A stretch of DNA of 64,000 bases from Fratercula arctica (GCA_947846985.1 CANTUZ010000026.1:52682730-52746729); one strand, 5' to 3'. Shown: positions 49,986 through 63,595, counted from the first letter of the stretch. A program made the numbers and translations. Notes: generated from the letters alone by a model not told the origin.

Positions 49986-52825
49986 CCAAAAACAAAACTA
50001 CTTTAAGATCTGTTGAAATTAATTTAAAATATGAACTATGTACGAGGTGCATAGGGGAATGGAAGAAAACATGTCCTACAAGCATATTCAGGCCTCTCAG
50101 TGTGTAAGGTGAAGCCATGAAAGGGTCTGGAATGCTGTCTCCTGATGTTAACGGCATTGGGAAATGCAGGTTGGTACCCAGTAGAAACCAGGTGACTCTG
50201 GCACCAACTCAGTTTACTAGAGAGCATTGCGGAGGCTTTTGAAAGGTCTGTGCTTGTATAGGAATGATATGATGCAAACTACTGGTATCTATCTGGTAAC
50301 TGGGTGGTGACCTACATAATGTCAGTGTCATTACACCACTGAAAACTTTTGGACATAAAAGACAAAGCTTTGGAGTGTATGAGGGTTTGAATGTTTTAAT
50401 TTCTACTGTTTTTTATTTCTCCTTTTAATTTTTGGTTCTAAATTTAAGACCTGCTGGATCCATAGACTGATGAGGCAGCTTTTCCAGCCCCTGACAGTGA
50501 GCAAGGGGAACTGACGAAATATCAGTTAGATATGTAATGTTTGAGGCATTTTCTTAAAATGCTATATAATTCAAGATTAGGCTTTGCATAACTGCTTCTT
50601 CAGTAATGAAGTAAAAGCAAAAAATGAAAAAGACTTTATTTGTATGCATCTCCTTTGTGGTACCAACTAAGTCTGTTTAGTGAGATACATTTGAGGAATG
50701 GAGCAACCAGTTACTTCAAAAGTCCTATACAGCACTAAACTGTAGCAGTAGCTTACAGTATGTGCCTAGGAAGAAATATGAAAGCCTGAAGTTTGATTTC
50801 TTCTAACCTTGACAAGCAACAGTAAGAATGGATAAAAAGGAAAGGAAGGATATATTTACCTCATTTACCTCTCCCAGCTAGAGGATTGTTTGGAAGAGCA
50901 AATGTACTCTAAAGCTGATAGCCTGACTTTATTCAGTGGATTCACTTTTCTGCAAGTTGCACTGCGCTTGTCTTTAGTGTGGCTTTCTCCTCAGTATGAA
51001 GTTATATTTGGTTTAAACTCTTGGATTTATGATTCGTAAATCAGGAGATTTTGCACTTTGTGAGCAACTAAGGAATGCAATTTACTTTTGCACGTTCTTG
51101 GGCAGAGCTCAAAGAATTTTGTTTTCCACCCAAGAAGGAGCTTCTGACCAACCATACCTAGCAAAAAAACCCAAAAAGCTTTTGTATAAAATGGTGAATG
51201 TCATCACCAGCCATGATCCCACTCTTTTTGAGCTGCTGAAGTGGTGGAAAAAGAAAGTAAACATTTGTAGCTGCCAGTTGCTAGTGAAGAGGTGTAAAGC
51301 TATAAAACTGTTGTGGTAATATGCCCTCCCATCTTCATCTTCTCAGCATACAGTCCTGTGGCAAGGAGCAGGGCAAAATCAGCAAGGCAGTAGGCAAAAA
51401 TACACAGCTCCTCAGAAACAAATTCTGTGTGACGTGTCCTGCAGGCACTTGTCATAAAGGAGAGCAGCCTCAATCCAATGCCAAAGTGGTTTGGGAACTA
51501 GACAGCCAACAGAGGATCCCATCCAGCTGCTGGTTGCCACAACTTACAGAGCACATCCTGGTAGATATCAAGCTACTTTTTCTAACAAGCATATCTCTTG
51601 CAGTTGTTATATAGTACAAATTGAGGTACTGAAAAAAAAAATTGATAATTAAAAAATGAAGTTGAACGTGAAAGGCAAATAAGGCAAGCTTAGAGAAAGT
51701 CCATTCCTAATATTTTTTCCAGCATCACAGCTGCTGTTATTTTGTATTCCTGCATTTTAATTTAAATGTAATTTTAATTGAATACAGTGCTGTGAAGATG
51801 CTGCATATTAAAACCAAAACCTTTCTTTCCAAAATTCTTTGCCTGTTGTGATTGCACTCTGTAGCTATTTAAAAAAAAAAAAAACAAAACAAAACAATTC
51901 CTTTTTTCCTTCCATACAAATGTATAAAATTGTTATTTATTATACAAATCACAGTTTTAATATAAGCAACATTCTTGCTTCTCAGAGTATTGGTCAATGC
52001 AGTACTTGCAAACAAAAACAGAGATGGGCTACTAGAAATAAGACCAAATTTAAAAAAAAAACAAACACCCAGGCTTCCTTTATAGAAGGAAAAGCCTGGC
52101 TGTATTTAGCAAACCATACTCAGGTCTTTGAGGGAAGTTATGCCTATATTTCTGTTCTGAACAACTGTAGGGACAAAGAGATTATTTTCTTGTTGTTGTT
52201 GGTTTGTGCCTTAATATACATGACAGCAGGACTATGCGCAATCAGGTGAAGGAGCATCCCACATGTAATTTCATTTTATCTGCTACACCTGCAGAGGAAA
52301 AGGGTACTCAGAATTCTTATTTCTCCTTGCAGTTAAAGAAATATGGTGTGTGTTTGTGGAGCTAGAGGCAAAATAAATATTGGCATTAGGATTGTTGATT
52401 AGACTATCTTACACCTTTCTGCAAAATAAATGTGTTCTGTACATTTCACTTGCTTAAGTTTTTTTTTTTGTTTGGTTTTTGGTGGTTTTATTTTTCCTTT
52501 TTGTGATCCCCCAGTTCATACTGAACAAATTGAGATGTGTTCTGAGAGCAATATGCTGAGAGTTATGTCTGCACCACACAGTTTAGTGATACTTAAATGG
52601 ATGGTTGCTATCAATGAAACTGTAATGGTGTGGAGCTTACCATGCCTGAATATTGTCCGCAGACCCACAGACAAATACACAGTTCAGAATGCCCTCTAAG
52701 TTACAGGTGTAGTAACCAGGTTTTTTAGAGCTAATCAGGTATACTGACAAAAGCTACAGTCTCACTTCTAACAGCAATATAGACATGCCCTGAAGGACAT
52801 AAAGAGTGGGAATTAAAAAAGAGGA

Positions 52826-52930
52826 AAAAAAAAAAACAAAAAAACCCAAAAAACCAAAAACCCAAAACGAAAAAACAAACACACAAAACTAAACACAAAA
52901 CTAAACCAAACAAAAAACCCCAAACAAACA
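52826..52930. repeat. A-rich (AAAC/CCCAAA) low-complexity tract
   Basis: Over 100 bases consist of A with C interruptions, with variable AAAACC-like units. Confidence 0.9.
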
Positions 52931-55900
52931 ACATTCAGAAAACAGCTAGTATGAACAGTTTATTTTTGTCGTTTTGCTGTATCAGTAGGAATTTTTTTCA
53001 CAGACTGATGAAAACATTCTCAGCACTTTTGAAGATCCTTTCAAAAATGTGTTGCTTAGAAAGTAGAAACAGTGGTATATTTTTAGTGTTTATCAAGCTG
53101 CCCCTATTTAAATGTGTTATTCTATATTGATCCTATATTCATCAATTTGTCTTTTGACATTAAATTTTATTATTTCATGGCATAATAATAGCAATGAATT
53201 CAGGTTCCTTATTATGGCTTTAGATTCCATTTTAAGGTGGAAAACCTAGAGTTCCATTTTTCTGAATTCACTAATCTGATTTAGCACTTGCATCTTTATT
53301 ACCAGTAAATATATTGATTGCATATCTAATATGATTATCCATTTGTAGTAGTTTAAGAGGTTTTGTAGTAGTTTATGAAAGTGTGTGTTTGGAGAGGAAA
53401 GAGATAGGGGATACAAAAGCATGAAGAGATAAATTGTCAATGCATAAATTAAAAACAAAAAAAATAAAATCTTTCAACAGTCAGCATCAAGACTATGAAA
53501 TAAGTTGCTTTTGAATACTTTTGTAACAGATGTCAGCCATCTTACTTATCACTGAACAAGCTACATTTGAACTAAGCAGCTCAATATCACATTGAGGGAT
53601 GTGGCTGCTGATTGAACACAGGTGTAATGGTTGATATACTGTCACACGGTCTGATGTTAACCTAAGATCTTTGTTGAAATACTTATTACTGATGGCACAA
53701 AATGTAATTGCTAATTTTCTGCCTGAATGGTTACATATTTTCTCCAAATCTTAAGAGTTATTCATCCCTTTTCCACTGACCATTTCTCAGAGTTTAAGGC
53801 AGATGTGTCACTGGTCCACAGACCAGTAATTGAACCTGTCACTTGCAATCTACTGACTTCATTCCTCAGAAACGTATCCACTGCTTCATTCACCTTCCTG
53901 CTTATTTTTCTCTAGGTATCAAATGTCCAACTTAAACCTACACTAACAGATATTCACTGTTTACCTTGCAGATCTCTGGCCACAGAGCAAAGTATTCAGG
54001 AGCAACATGGGCTGATTATTACTTTGCATTCATTGTAGAACTCTTTTTCAAAATAAGCTGTCTACTACTAGGCTAATTTTAATAAATGAATCAATCAGGT
54101 TGCAGGAGTCAGAGTAAAGCCAGGTAGAAGAAAATATACAAGTAAATGGCTACACAGAATTCAGACACACTGAATTTTTTTTTGAATCTTCCCAAAATAA
54201 TCTGGGTGACCCAATGGATAGCTGCAGTTATACAGATGCAATGGCCAATGCTTTGAAAGATGGTACAAAGCACAAGTGTGTCTGCAGAAACTTATAATGG
54301 GAGTGCTGTAAAATAATCAGCACTACACTGAAAATAACCCTGAAATGAGTTCTTACCTACATAATAATAATTGAGTAAGTGTTTTCAGGCCCCAGTCTGT
54401 AGACGCCTGTACAGATGAATACCTTAGTAAACGTACATGTGATAGTATTGATACAATCAAGGCCCAATAACTGAAAGAGCAGAAGTCATCATTAACTTAT
54501 TATTCAAGCAGAATTCATGCTGTGTTTTCCAAGTGAAAATTTTCTGAAATGCTCGTGAAGTGTTCAACTCAAGTTTTTATTTATTTAGGTATATGACAGC
54601 ATAAAAAAATGACTCAGATAACACCGAGACAGTATAGACAGTCTGAAATCTGGAATACTACTGCATGCGGTGTCTAAAACATTCTTTTGGAAGCATCACA
54701 TTTAGGAGCTGTTTCATTGCCTCTTCACAAATAAATATTCATGGTCTCATCAGTGGCATCCTAGCTCTTGACTGTGAGGGTTATTTGGTAGTGGAGGCAG
54801 GATATGAAAGAAGTCACCCTGCACTCAGAGCATCAAGAACAGCTGCTACTATTCACATCATTATTTTCTCATTCAGACAGATAAATACTGGGAGGTAATA
54901 CTATACTAGCTTACACATTTACGCCTTATTCAGTTCTTTCTTTTTCCAAAATAACGTACAGCATGACTTATCCAGAACTCAAAATAACATTTAATTTGTT
55001 TCCTCCTCTCCCTACCCCAATACTTTGTCGAGGTCATATATACATTTTTTTTTGACCACATCAATCAACTGCTATTCATCAGCATATCAAGTGCATTATA
55101 CATAATACTAGAAAATGTCTAAATGGAAGATGGAAGAAATTTAGTACTAGAAGTACACTGCAAGGCATATGAATAAAAAAGAGAGACACTTAAGTGTTTC
55201 CCCAATGCCACCTGTATGTTGTTTTTCTACCATTTTTGAAAGATAGTATTTTACAGTAGTCATACCAACTTTAAATACATTTTTGTTAAAATGCAAGACA
55301 TTAGGAAGGCTGTTAATAGTAATGTAATTTAAAGAAGAATCTCTCAGTCTTAAAATTCTCTTACAACAGGAACATTCCCAGTAGTTGAACCCTTAACTTG
55401 GAAATTCTGCCCTATATGGGAAACTTCCTCAAGATAATTTTATATCACCTTGAAATCTACTACCAATGATTCTGAGGGGCAGAAAAAAATATCCTTGGAT
55501 AGCACTTTAAACATAACAAAAGTTTGTTGCAGGATGAGACATTCTACCACGTCCTAATTCTAATTTATAAGCTTAACTGCACTGAACGGAAACAGGTCAG
55601 GGTTTGTGGGGTTGGCTGCTGCATTGTCCAAAGGAAAGATCACTCACAGTGGATCCAATGTGTTCTTTTTCATGTAATTTTTGACTGATTTTTTTTACTA
55701 AATTTAGGAACACAGAAGAAAAAGGAATATGAGATGTGAAGATTTGAGACATGGTAGCATCTTGAGAGACTTCATTGCAAACAGACACCTCAGACTATAT
55801 CAATAAATGTGGTACCAAGTTATGTTTTGATTTAGTTGAAATGTTTTTAATTTTACCAAAGGGTTAATAGGTTTTGAAATAAAAGAAGACAGATTGTATC

Positions 55901-56420
55901 AAATTTTAATCTTGACAAATTTCCATAATTTGAATCCAAAATGCAAACCCAGAAGAAACTTAACTCCAGCTTATACATCTCAGCAAACAGTAGCCAACTG
56001 CTGACACAGAATTACTTCTGGTTTTTTTTACCAGTTAACTGTGTCCTGCCAGGGTGAAAAAAATCCTTTAATGAACATGGTTTATGTTGAATTGTACTGG
56101 AGCTCTGCAAATTCATTTACCATTTTTCTGTTGTTGAGTGCTGCTTTAGTGAGGTAGGATGTTTCTTTCTGCCACTCATTCCTTAGGTAAACAGAATGTT
56201 TCCAGAAGTTAGCAGCTACTTGTGCTACTGAGAGACTTTTCACAGTCAGGTAGTATTTTTTAAAAGGTATTTATACTGAGATTCTTCAGCTTCTGTGAAT
56301 TGTGTGCATAATTCTTCAAAAACCACCAAACACTGGACTCCTGATTTGTCTGATTTTTCCTTTTCTGCAAAAATATAATGTATGTTAAACATTTTGACAC
56401 ACAACACTCTCCAAGAAGTT

Positions 56421-56912
56421 TGAATGGGAAATTCTAATTGTAGCTGCTCAGCAGTAGTAATTTATGACCAAGGAATGATCTGACACAGAGGGCAAGAAGG
56501 CCCAACTACAAGAAGGGGTTAAACTGTCCAGAGAGGGAATAGACTCCTTGCAAGGGAGTGAAGTTTCCCTTGGTGGTGAGATAAGAAACAACCTCAGCTT
56601 TGTCTTGTAGCTATCCTGGAATGGAAGTGCTTAGGAGGCCAAGCTCAGGGGTCATTTTTGGGCAGCAGAGCTGGGCTAGTGGATGGACTCACGGCCAGCT
56701 GGGCTGAGGTATCCCATGCAACCACTCTTGGGATTGGTGCTGCTGCAAGTGTATGTAAGGAAACTGCTTGTGACTCATCTTTGCAGGCTCGATATCAAAC
56801 CACATATTGTGGTAGGATTCTGCCCAATGCATTGTTCATTAAATTTTTCTTTTATATTTAAGCGCAAACATGTTTAATTCACCTTGAGGGGTGCCATAAA
56901 AATTCCCCAACA
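56421..56912 (+). mobile_element. Solo ERV LTR, 492 bp
   Basis: The element starts TGAATGGGAAATTC and ends GAATT-like ...AAATTCCCCAACA. The ends are imperfect inverted repeats (TGNNNGGGAAATT against TGTTGGGGAATTT on the complement). The four flanking bases AGTT are present on both sides (56417-56420 and 56913-56916), a duplication length usual for gammaretrovirus-like ERV1 elements. An ATTAAA polyadenylation signal at 56838-56843 sits 69 bases before the 3' end and fixes the plus orientation. The GC content is clearly higher than in the flanks. No viral coding sequence is found next to it. Confidence 0.84.
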
Positions 56913-56916
56913 AGTT

Positions 56917-59900
56917 TCATAAGGCAGTTTTTCGTTCAGTACATCTCATGGCTAGATCACACTGTGTGTGCTCTGCCTATGTGTCTTCAGAGCTTTTTAA
57001 GATCCTGGGAACCTGCCTAAGTGCCAGTCCCAGAGCTTTATGAGACAACTTAATTGTTTTATTTGAATATCATCTTCACAACTCATTTGCTGCTGGTAGG
57101 CTGGCATCTCATCATGAAGTAGATAGTGCTAATTAAGTAGTCATGTCTTAACATTAACATCCTTTATTTAACTGGTAATGATCAGATGGAACAGTATGCT
57201 TCAGTTTTATTAAATGTCTAATAAAAGACTTGTACATACATCGTTTTTAACATGAAGCAGTATCCAACCTTAGAAATTATAATTGGAAATTACATTTTCA
57301 TTTATTTAAAAAGATTTTTCTGAGGCACACAGGTAAAGCAGGAGTTGTTTTGTTTACAGTTATTGTTCCTGGCTGGAAGAGGAAGATCTAAATGATTTGG
57401 AATTGCTCTGGAACTACGATTTTTTTTTTTTTTTTTAAGTTGCTCTAGCTAATTAACAGATTTTGCACTGATGATTGAGAAATGTAACTCATTTCATTAA
57501 TTAGTCTTCTACCCTGAAAGACTTTAGTTGAAATTCTGTTTTCAAAAGCAGAAATAAATATTGTGTTCTGATTTTGATACCTAACACATATTTATCTCCA
57601 CTTGTCCCCCAAAATTCCAAACTCAAATCTGAATGACTGATAGAACTCACTAAAAGAAATGCTTTTAATTATGCATTTAATGTACCTTGAACTCAACCTT
57701 ATCGAAATTAAATTTGTAATTCAAGGCAACTAATGTTGCAAGGTAATCCATTCTCTTTGTTATCAAGATAATAACATCAAGAATAACAGTTCTGAATAAA
57801 CAATGTTGATAAAGTTACCTTTAGGACATTCTAAATAGATTGTGGTATATTCAGTTAAAGAAGGATGACCTGAGGGAACAGAGGTAAGTCCTAAAACCAA
57901 AATTAATAATTAATATGGTTTGTTCTCTGGACTAAAATTAGACAAATGGGTGATATCCCTGTTCTGCTGATGATGTGTAGAGGATAGGAAGGAAGAGGCA
58001 GTGTAATGAGAAGAAAGAAGAACTGCAAAGCCCAAAGACTATGTTTGCTCTGATGGATACCTCTAGAAAACTTCCCAAAGCCCAGAAGTTGACACTTATA
58101 GAGTAGCCTTCCAATAATAGCTATATATGAAAAATAAAAAATAATAAACCCCTCTAAATTAGTTTAAGATAAAATGATTTTTATAAGAGATGGCTGAATC
58201 CTTTCATTCTCTTATAAACCTTTATAAGTGTTGAATCTTTTAATTCTTATTTTCCATTCTTATTTCTTTTTCTTTGTCTTCCCACTTTTTGTAGATGTTA
58301 CTCCTACCCAAAATCTATAGAGCTAGCAAAGATGTAACAATGCAAATACCAACAGGAATGAGTTCATCCACAGAGATGGAAAATGTTATGTAGATAGATA
58401 ACTTTTTGTACATGTGAACCAAAATACGATTTTTCTGAAGGGTGTTGTAACTACATTTCAACACAGATAAAAGTAGAATAAGATTCGTTAGTACCATTTG
58501 ATAATCTGTCACTACAAAATAAAGGTTTGAGGCTATAACTCCTGATCTAAACACAAGTATGTTTTCATCAGCAGTTCAAAAGCTAGTTTCATTGGACTTT
58601 TCTTAATCAAACAGTATGGTATACCTGATTTTACTAGCCACTCTTTTTAAAATTTCTGTTAATCAATGTTTAGTTTCCACCTGAAAGCAGATCGTGGACC
58701 GTAAAGAGAAAGGGAGTGAAGTCATGGTTGAGAAAGATTGTGACAGCATCATTTCTAGAAAAAGCATGATCTTCTCTGGCTAGAATTTAATAAATGATTG
58801 CTTAATTTTTCCAGGATCAGATGATTCCTCCTACTTATCAATCTCACATTAACTGCCAGGAAAAGGATCCACAAACTAAACCTCAGAAAACTCTCCAAAA
58901 TGAAGTCATGAACTTGAGAGAAGTAATTGCATTTGCTCCATCTGCATGAATTTTACTATGTGGCAGCTCTCTTTAGGTATGGTCACAACATGATGGGATG
59001 TAAATATATGGCAAGTGCTCTGCAGCAGAGACACAGAACAGTAGCTTGAATTAACCAGTCAATTGTAAGCTTCACATCTTTACTATTCATGTATTACTAC
59101 TACCAGGATAAACAGGATTCCTTCAAACTTCCTCTACTTTCGTTCTTCTGCAAGACAACACACTTTTAAAATAAATCTGGATCAACTGGAAATTCCATTA
59201 GGAAAAATTTTGAGATTTTTAGACAACTTCTTAGATGATCATTATATTATTTGGGTACATAGTATTCATAAATGGTACACTACAAGTGAGAAAAATACAG
59301 TAAGAATTCTTTTTCCTATAGCTCTGTTTTGACTGCTGGAAATATCTTCAACCCTAGATATCTCATTATAAGAAAGAGATTATTAAACTCTAAGAAGTTC
59401 AGCAAACAGCATAAAAATATCATGGGTATGGAGAAACTGGCATAGAGGCAAAATTTAAGAAGGATAAATATGTATAAATTAGCTATGAGAGTAAGGGAGA
59501 GACAGTTAAAAATCTTAATAGCAGTCAAGGTGTACTGTAAGTGGCAGAGGGAGATTATTAGTTTTTGAGCAGTTGAAGAATGAAAATATTTAAGCTGAGT
59601 ATTAGGCAACACTTTTTTGATAGCTAAATATATTAATCCATTGAATATTTTCCTAGTAGAATGACAGTAACTCCTAAAGTTTGACTGGATAAAGCATTAG
59701 AAAATTTATTACATGAAATTATTCTACTTTGTTAAGCATAATTGTCACATTAGAATTAGGACTTGTCAAAGTCAATGGGTTTTCCCAGCACATCCTAGAG
59801 GACCTCAGTATTTCTTATTCAGAAGTTTTGATAGCGATTCCAACACAGGGAATCAGCAGTGAGAGGAATACTGGAAGCTCCAAACCCTACTAGAAGTAAA

Positions 59901-60119
59901 GGATGGAAGAAACAACAGAAACTCTGAGAAAGCAAAGGACTTTTGAGCCATGATTTTTTTCTATGAAATGTACCCAGATGGTGATAAAGTTATGCATGCT
60001 GTTGCTTTGCTGTTGAATTTGAGATTTTATTTTTTCACCAAAAAGCCTACAGAACATAGAATAATTCAGCAAATCAGACTCACAAGGCTTGTGAGGTAGG
60101 GGATGGAGATCCATGCATC
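56917..60119. other. Non-coding AT-rich region
   Basis: It contains a poly(T) run at 57421-57436 and several TAATTA words (57100-57500). No gene or repeat family is recognised. Confidence 0.5.
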
Positions 60120-60229
60120 AGGAAAGACGCAAGGATTATTGATATGTTAGAAACCGTGGAAATGGCTGAGAACAGTCCCATAGGAATTTGGGCTTCTCTG
60201 CCAAATAAGGTGGCAGGATCAATGGCCTA

Positions 60230-60710
60230 ATGGAAGTGCATCTACACCAACGCATGCAGCATGGGCAACAAACAGGAGGAATTGGAAGCCATTTTGCAGC
60301 TGGAAAACTATGATGTAATTGGAATCACGGAAACATGGTGGGATGACTCACACAACTGGAGTGCTGCAATGGATGGCTATGAACTCTTCAGAAGGGTTCA
60401 GCAAGGAAGGAGAAGCGATGGGGTAACACTGTAGGCTAAGAAATGTTTTGACTATCTAAAGCTTGACAATGGTGATGCAAGGGATGAGTGTTTATGGGGA
60501 AGAGTCAGGGGAAATGCCGACCAGGTAGATATTATGGTGACAGTCTGTTATAGACCACCCAACCAGGATGCAGAGACAGATGAAATATTCTATAAGCAGC
60601 TTGGAGAATTCTCATGGTTGCTAGACCTTGCTCTTGATGGCCCAGATATCTGCTGGAAATACAATACAGTGGCAAGGAAATAGTCTAACAGGTTACTGGA
60701 GTGTGTGGAA
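60230..60710 (+). pseudogene. CR1 endonuclease domain remnant
   Basis: This is nearly the complete first domain of CR1 ORF2, an APE-like endonuclease that would nick target DNA. It shows TNA near the start, GITETWWD with the conserved Glu, VCYRPPNQ, and a decayed form of the late DFN...DICWK segment in which GDFN has become LDGP. A TAG at 60431-60433 and another TAG near 60683 interrupt the frame. Confidence 0.86.
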
Positions 60711-60739
60711 GAAAGTGTGGGTAGTCTGTTTAATATCTT

Positions 60740-61592
60740 TATTAATGGTCTAGATGAGGGGATCAAGTGCATCCCTCAGTAAGTTTATAGATGACACCAG
60801 GTTAGGTGGGAGTGTCGACCTGTCGACCTGTCAACCCGCTTGAGGGTAGAAAGGCATTGCAGAGGGATTTGGACAGGCTGGATCGATGGCCCAAGGCCAG
60901 TGGTATGAGGTTCAACAAGGCCAAATGCCAGGTCCTGCACTTGGGTCACAACAATCCCATGCAGTGTTACAGTCTTGGGGAAGAGTGGTTGGAAAGCTAC
61001 CTAGCAGAAAAGGACCTGGGGTTGTTGGTCAACAGCTGGCTGAATATGAGCCAGCAGTGTGCCCAGGTGGCCAAGAAGGCCAATAGCATCCTGGCTTGTA
61101 TCAGAAATAGTGTGGCCAGTAAGACAAGGGAAGTGATTTTCCCTCTGTACTTGGCAGCATTATGAATACCGTGTTCAGTTTTGGGTCTCTCACTGCAACA
61201 AAGACACTGAGTTGCTGGAGGGTGTCCAGAGAAGACCAATGAATCTGGTAAAGGGTCTAGAGAAGAAGTTTTATGAAGAGTGTCTGAGGGAACTGAGAAT
61301 ATTTAGCCTAGACAAAAGGAGGCTGAGGGGAGACCTTACTGCACTCTACAGCTACCTGAAAGGAGGTTGTAGAGAGGTGGGGCCTGGTCTCTTCTCCCAA
61401 GTCACAAGTGATAAGACAAGAGGAAATGGCCTCAAGTTGCACCGGGGGAGATTTAGATTGGATATTAGGAAAAAATTCTTCACCAAAAGGGTTATTAAGC
61501 ATTGGAACAGGCTGCCCAGGGAAGTGGTTGAGTCACCACCCCTGGAGGTATTTAAAAGACCTGTAGATCAGGTGCTTAGGGACATGGTGTAG
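60740..61592 (+). pseudogene. CR1 ORF2 C-terminal remnant
   Basis: Two open frames (60806-61165 and 61212-61592) carry the CR1 C-terminal landmarks: [77 protein letters not shown], and [22 protein letters not shown] frameshift near 61160-61210 removes the [11 protein letters not shown] segment from frame. A short direct repeat, GTCGACCT twice plus a partial GTCAACC, lies at 60813-60838. Confidence 0.9.
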
Positions 61593-62908
61593 GGTTGGAC
61601 TTGTCAGTATTAGGTTTACGGTTGGATTTGATGATCTTAAGGGTCTTTTTCAACCTAAATGACTCTATAATTCTACCTATTACCTTTTGTAGCTCTCTTT
61701 TGTGGCTGATGACACTGCACCAAACATGAATGTTATGGCCTGCCTGTTTCTTTACACTGATAGGATGGGCATCTCCTGATTTTTGTGTTAATTTGGTGTT
61801 ACTGTAATATTGGTAGCTTTGACTTATGAATTTGCTTTAAAGGTTGGGCTTGTCCTATTTGGTCAGACCATAAATACAAAATCTTCATGCTCATTGTAAC
61901 AGCAACAGTGGAACTACTCTTTTCCCCCCCTGTTCCTACAGCTGGCCCACCCCAGTCAAACCAAAATGAAACAGTACCTGGGGTTCAGTGTTACCTGGCC
62001 TGAAAATGGTGTTGGGGTGTCTTTTGCAAAAAACCTCGAACACACTGCAGTTACTTGCAAGGAACATAAGAAAACCCATTGTGTAGCTACGGGATATGTG
62101 TTTTTCTTAGAAATATCTATCCCAGTGTACGCTACAATAAATAAGTAAAGTAAGTTACTAATTCCAAAGGAATCTCTAAACAAATGTTAAGTTTATTTCA
62201 TCAGTTAAAAGAAGAATTACCTGAGGAAGAAGTAATGCACCTGTTCAGTCTCTTCTTTATGGTTTTGGTGGGGCTTTTTTTTGCTTTCTAGGTAGCATTT
62301 TATCTGTTCACAGACTCAAGTTATGCTGGTTTACTGTACTCTATCTGCAGATATACATTTTGAAAAACCCCAAAACCTCTGAATCCTTTACTCATTTATA
62401 TTCTATTGTTTTTCTCTGCCGACGTTCTATTTTTTTCTTATTTCTTTTCTGCATCTGTTATTTATCTGCAAAAAGTATTTGAGAATAACTTCAAGAAGAT
62501 ACTAAACAAAAGTAAAGCTTTATCATGTCAGTAGGACTGTTTATCTTAACAATTTCCAGTAACCTTTTTTTCTTTTTAGAAGCTTATTCCTTATTTAATA
62601 GAGGGTCAGTCTGTGTTTTATCCAGGTATTACAACTGCTGAGTTACTGAGTATCTTGAAAAGATGATCTTTAACACAACAGATGAAAAATTCTCAGTCGG
62701 TCATTTCTCTGATGGTTGTATGCTGTCCTACAGGAAAAAATTAATTACTCAACATCCTTGGAAATATACAAATTATTTTCATAAAAAAAAATCAAAATAG
62801 TTCACATTTTTGTATAGCTAGAGCTCTCACCTGTTTTTTCCCCTGTTTGTTCTGAAATACATTGTTTGCTTGAAAGTCCATTATAGTATCTGTCTTACTT
62901 TGTGTTTT

Positions 62909-62970
62909 GCCAGCTGTAGTTATAGCCAGCTGTATAGCCAGCTGTGTATATATTGCCAGCTATATTATAG
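62909..62970. repeat. Degenerate GCCAGCTGTA minisatellite, about four units
   Basis: GCCAGCTGTA/GCCAGCTGTG/GCCAGCTATA cores recur at 62909, 62925, 62937 and 62954, with TA-rich spacers of 2-8 bases. Each core includes the E-box-like word CAGCTG, except the last. Confidence 0.82.
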
Positions 62971-63581
62971 CAAGTGGATAACAAATTTGGTGGATCTCTT
63001 AATTTTCACACACTTTCTAAAATGTATGAATCCTAGGTATATTTGCAGATATCAAAGATATGCAAAGCTATTTTGCCTTCCTTTGTGTCCATCAAAAGGA
63101 AACACTGACAGTCCTGAAATCAAAATGCTTTGTTTCAGCTTGTTCAAGGCAAGTGAAAAACCCTGTATCTTAGAATGATCTGACTTTATTTAGTGTTCAG
63201 CTGAATTGCAGTGTCAGGTGTGATCTCAGCTGTCATTTGGGTGCCACAAAATCACATTCTTCTTTATGACTGATGCTCCTCAACAAACTCATAAATTCTG
63301 GGATACACTAATGGCCTGTAGTAGTTCAGGGTACTGAAGTCTGCTTTATATCACAGTAACTGTAATCCAGTTGCAGGATGACTGGACCTTAGGACAGAAG
63401 GAAGGTATGACACACATGAACCACTGATTCTACTAAGCATTTTGTCAGCAGAGGCAGACATAGAATGGGTATGACAAACCCAAAATCAAACAGCAGTTTG
63501 ATGTAAAAATACGGAATATTTCAATCTAATCTAGGTCAGCTTGAAGCAGATATTTAGATTTGTCTCTTTCTTCTCCCCGCT

Positions 63582-63595
63582 CCCCCCCCCCCCCC
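63582..63595. repeat. Poly(C) tract
   Basis: Fourteen C in a row after a pyrimidine-rich lead. Confidence 0.92.

Larger units (their letters stand above)
46717..56416. other. Non-coding AT-rich region, about 9.7 kb
   Basis: This is the longest stretch without a recognised mobile element. It contains a poly(A) tract (49959-49985), an A/AAAC-rich tract (52826-52930) and many short frames. The longest, 136 codons at 51839-52249 plus, begins in an A-rich run and shows only lysine/threonine-rich and hydrophobic chance sequence. Two adjacent plus-strand frames of about 97 codons at 51029-51614 are in different phases and have no recognised motif. Confidence 0.5.
60120..61675 (+). mobile_element. 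CR1 LINE with internal RT deletion
   Basis: The copy begins just before ORF2. From about 60230 it reads CIYTNACSMGNKQEELEA, GITETWWDDSHNWS, MVTVCYRPPNQDAETDEIFY and DICWKYNTVARK (endonuclease). It then passes directly, at about 60715-60730, into SLFNIFINGLDEGIKC and [11 protein letters not shown]. This joins the end of the endonuclease to the last part of the palm. The rest follows to the 3' UTR and a tail of TCTATAATTCTA. The fingers and most of the palm are missing. The family's FADD box reads FIDD. Stops occur, for example at 60431-60433. It is a dead copy. Confidence 0.95.

Noticed and set aside
51029..52249. Run of plus-strand frames of 96, 97 and 136 codons
   Set aside because: The frames are in different phases, begin without context, and the longest starts in a poly(A) run. 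No homology recognised.
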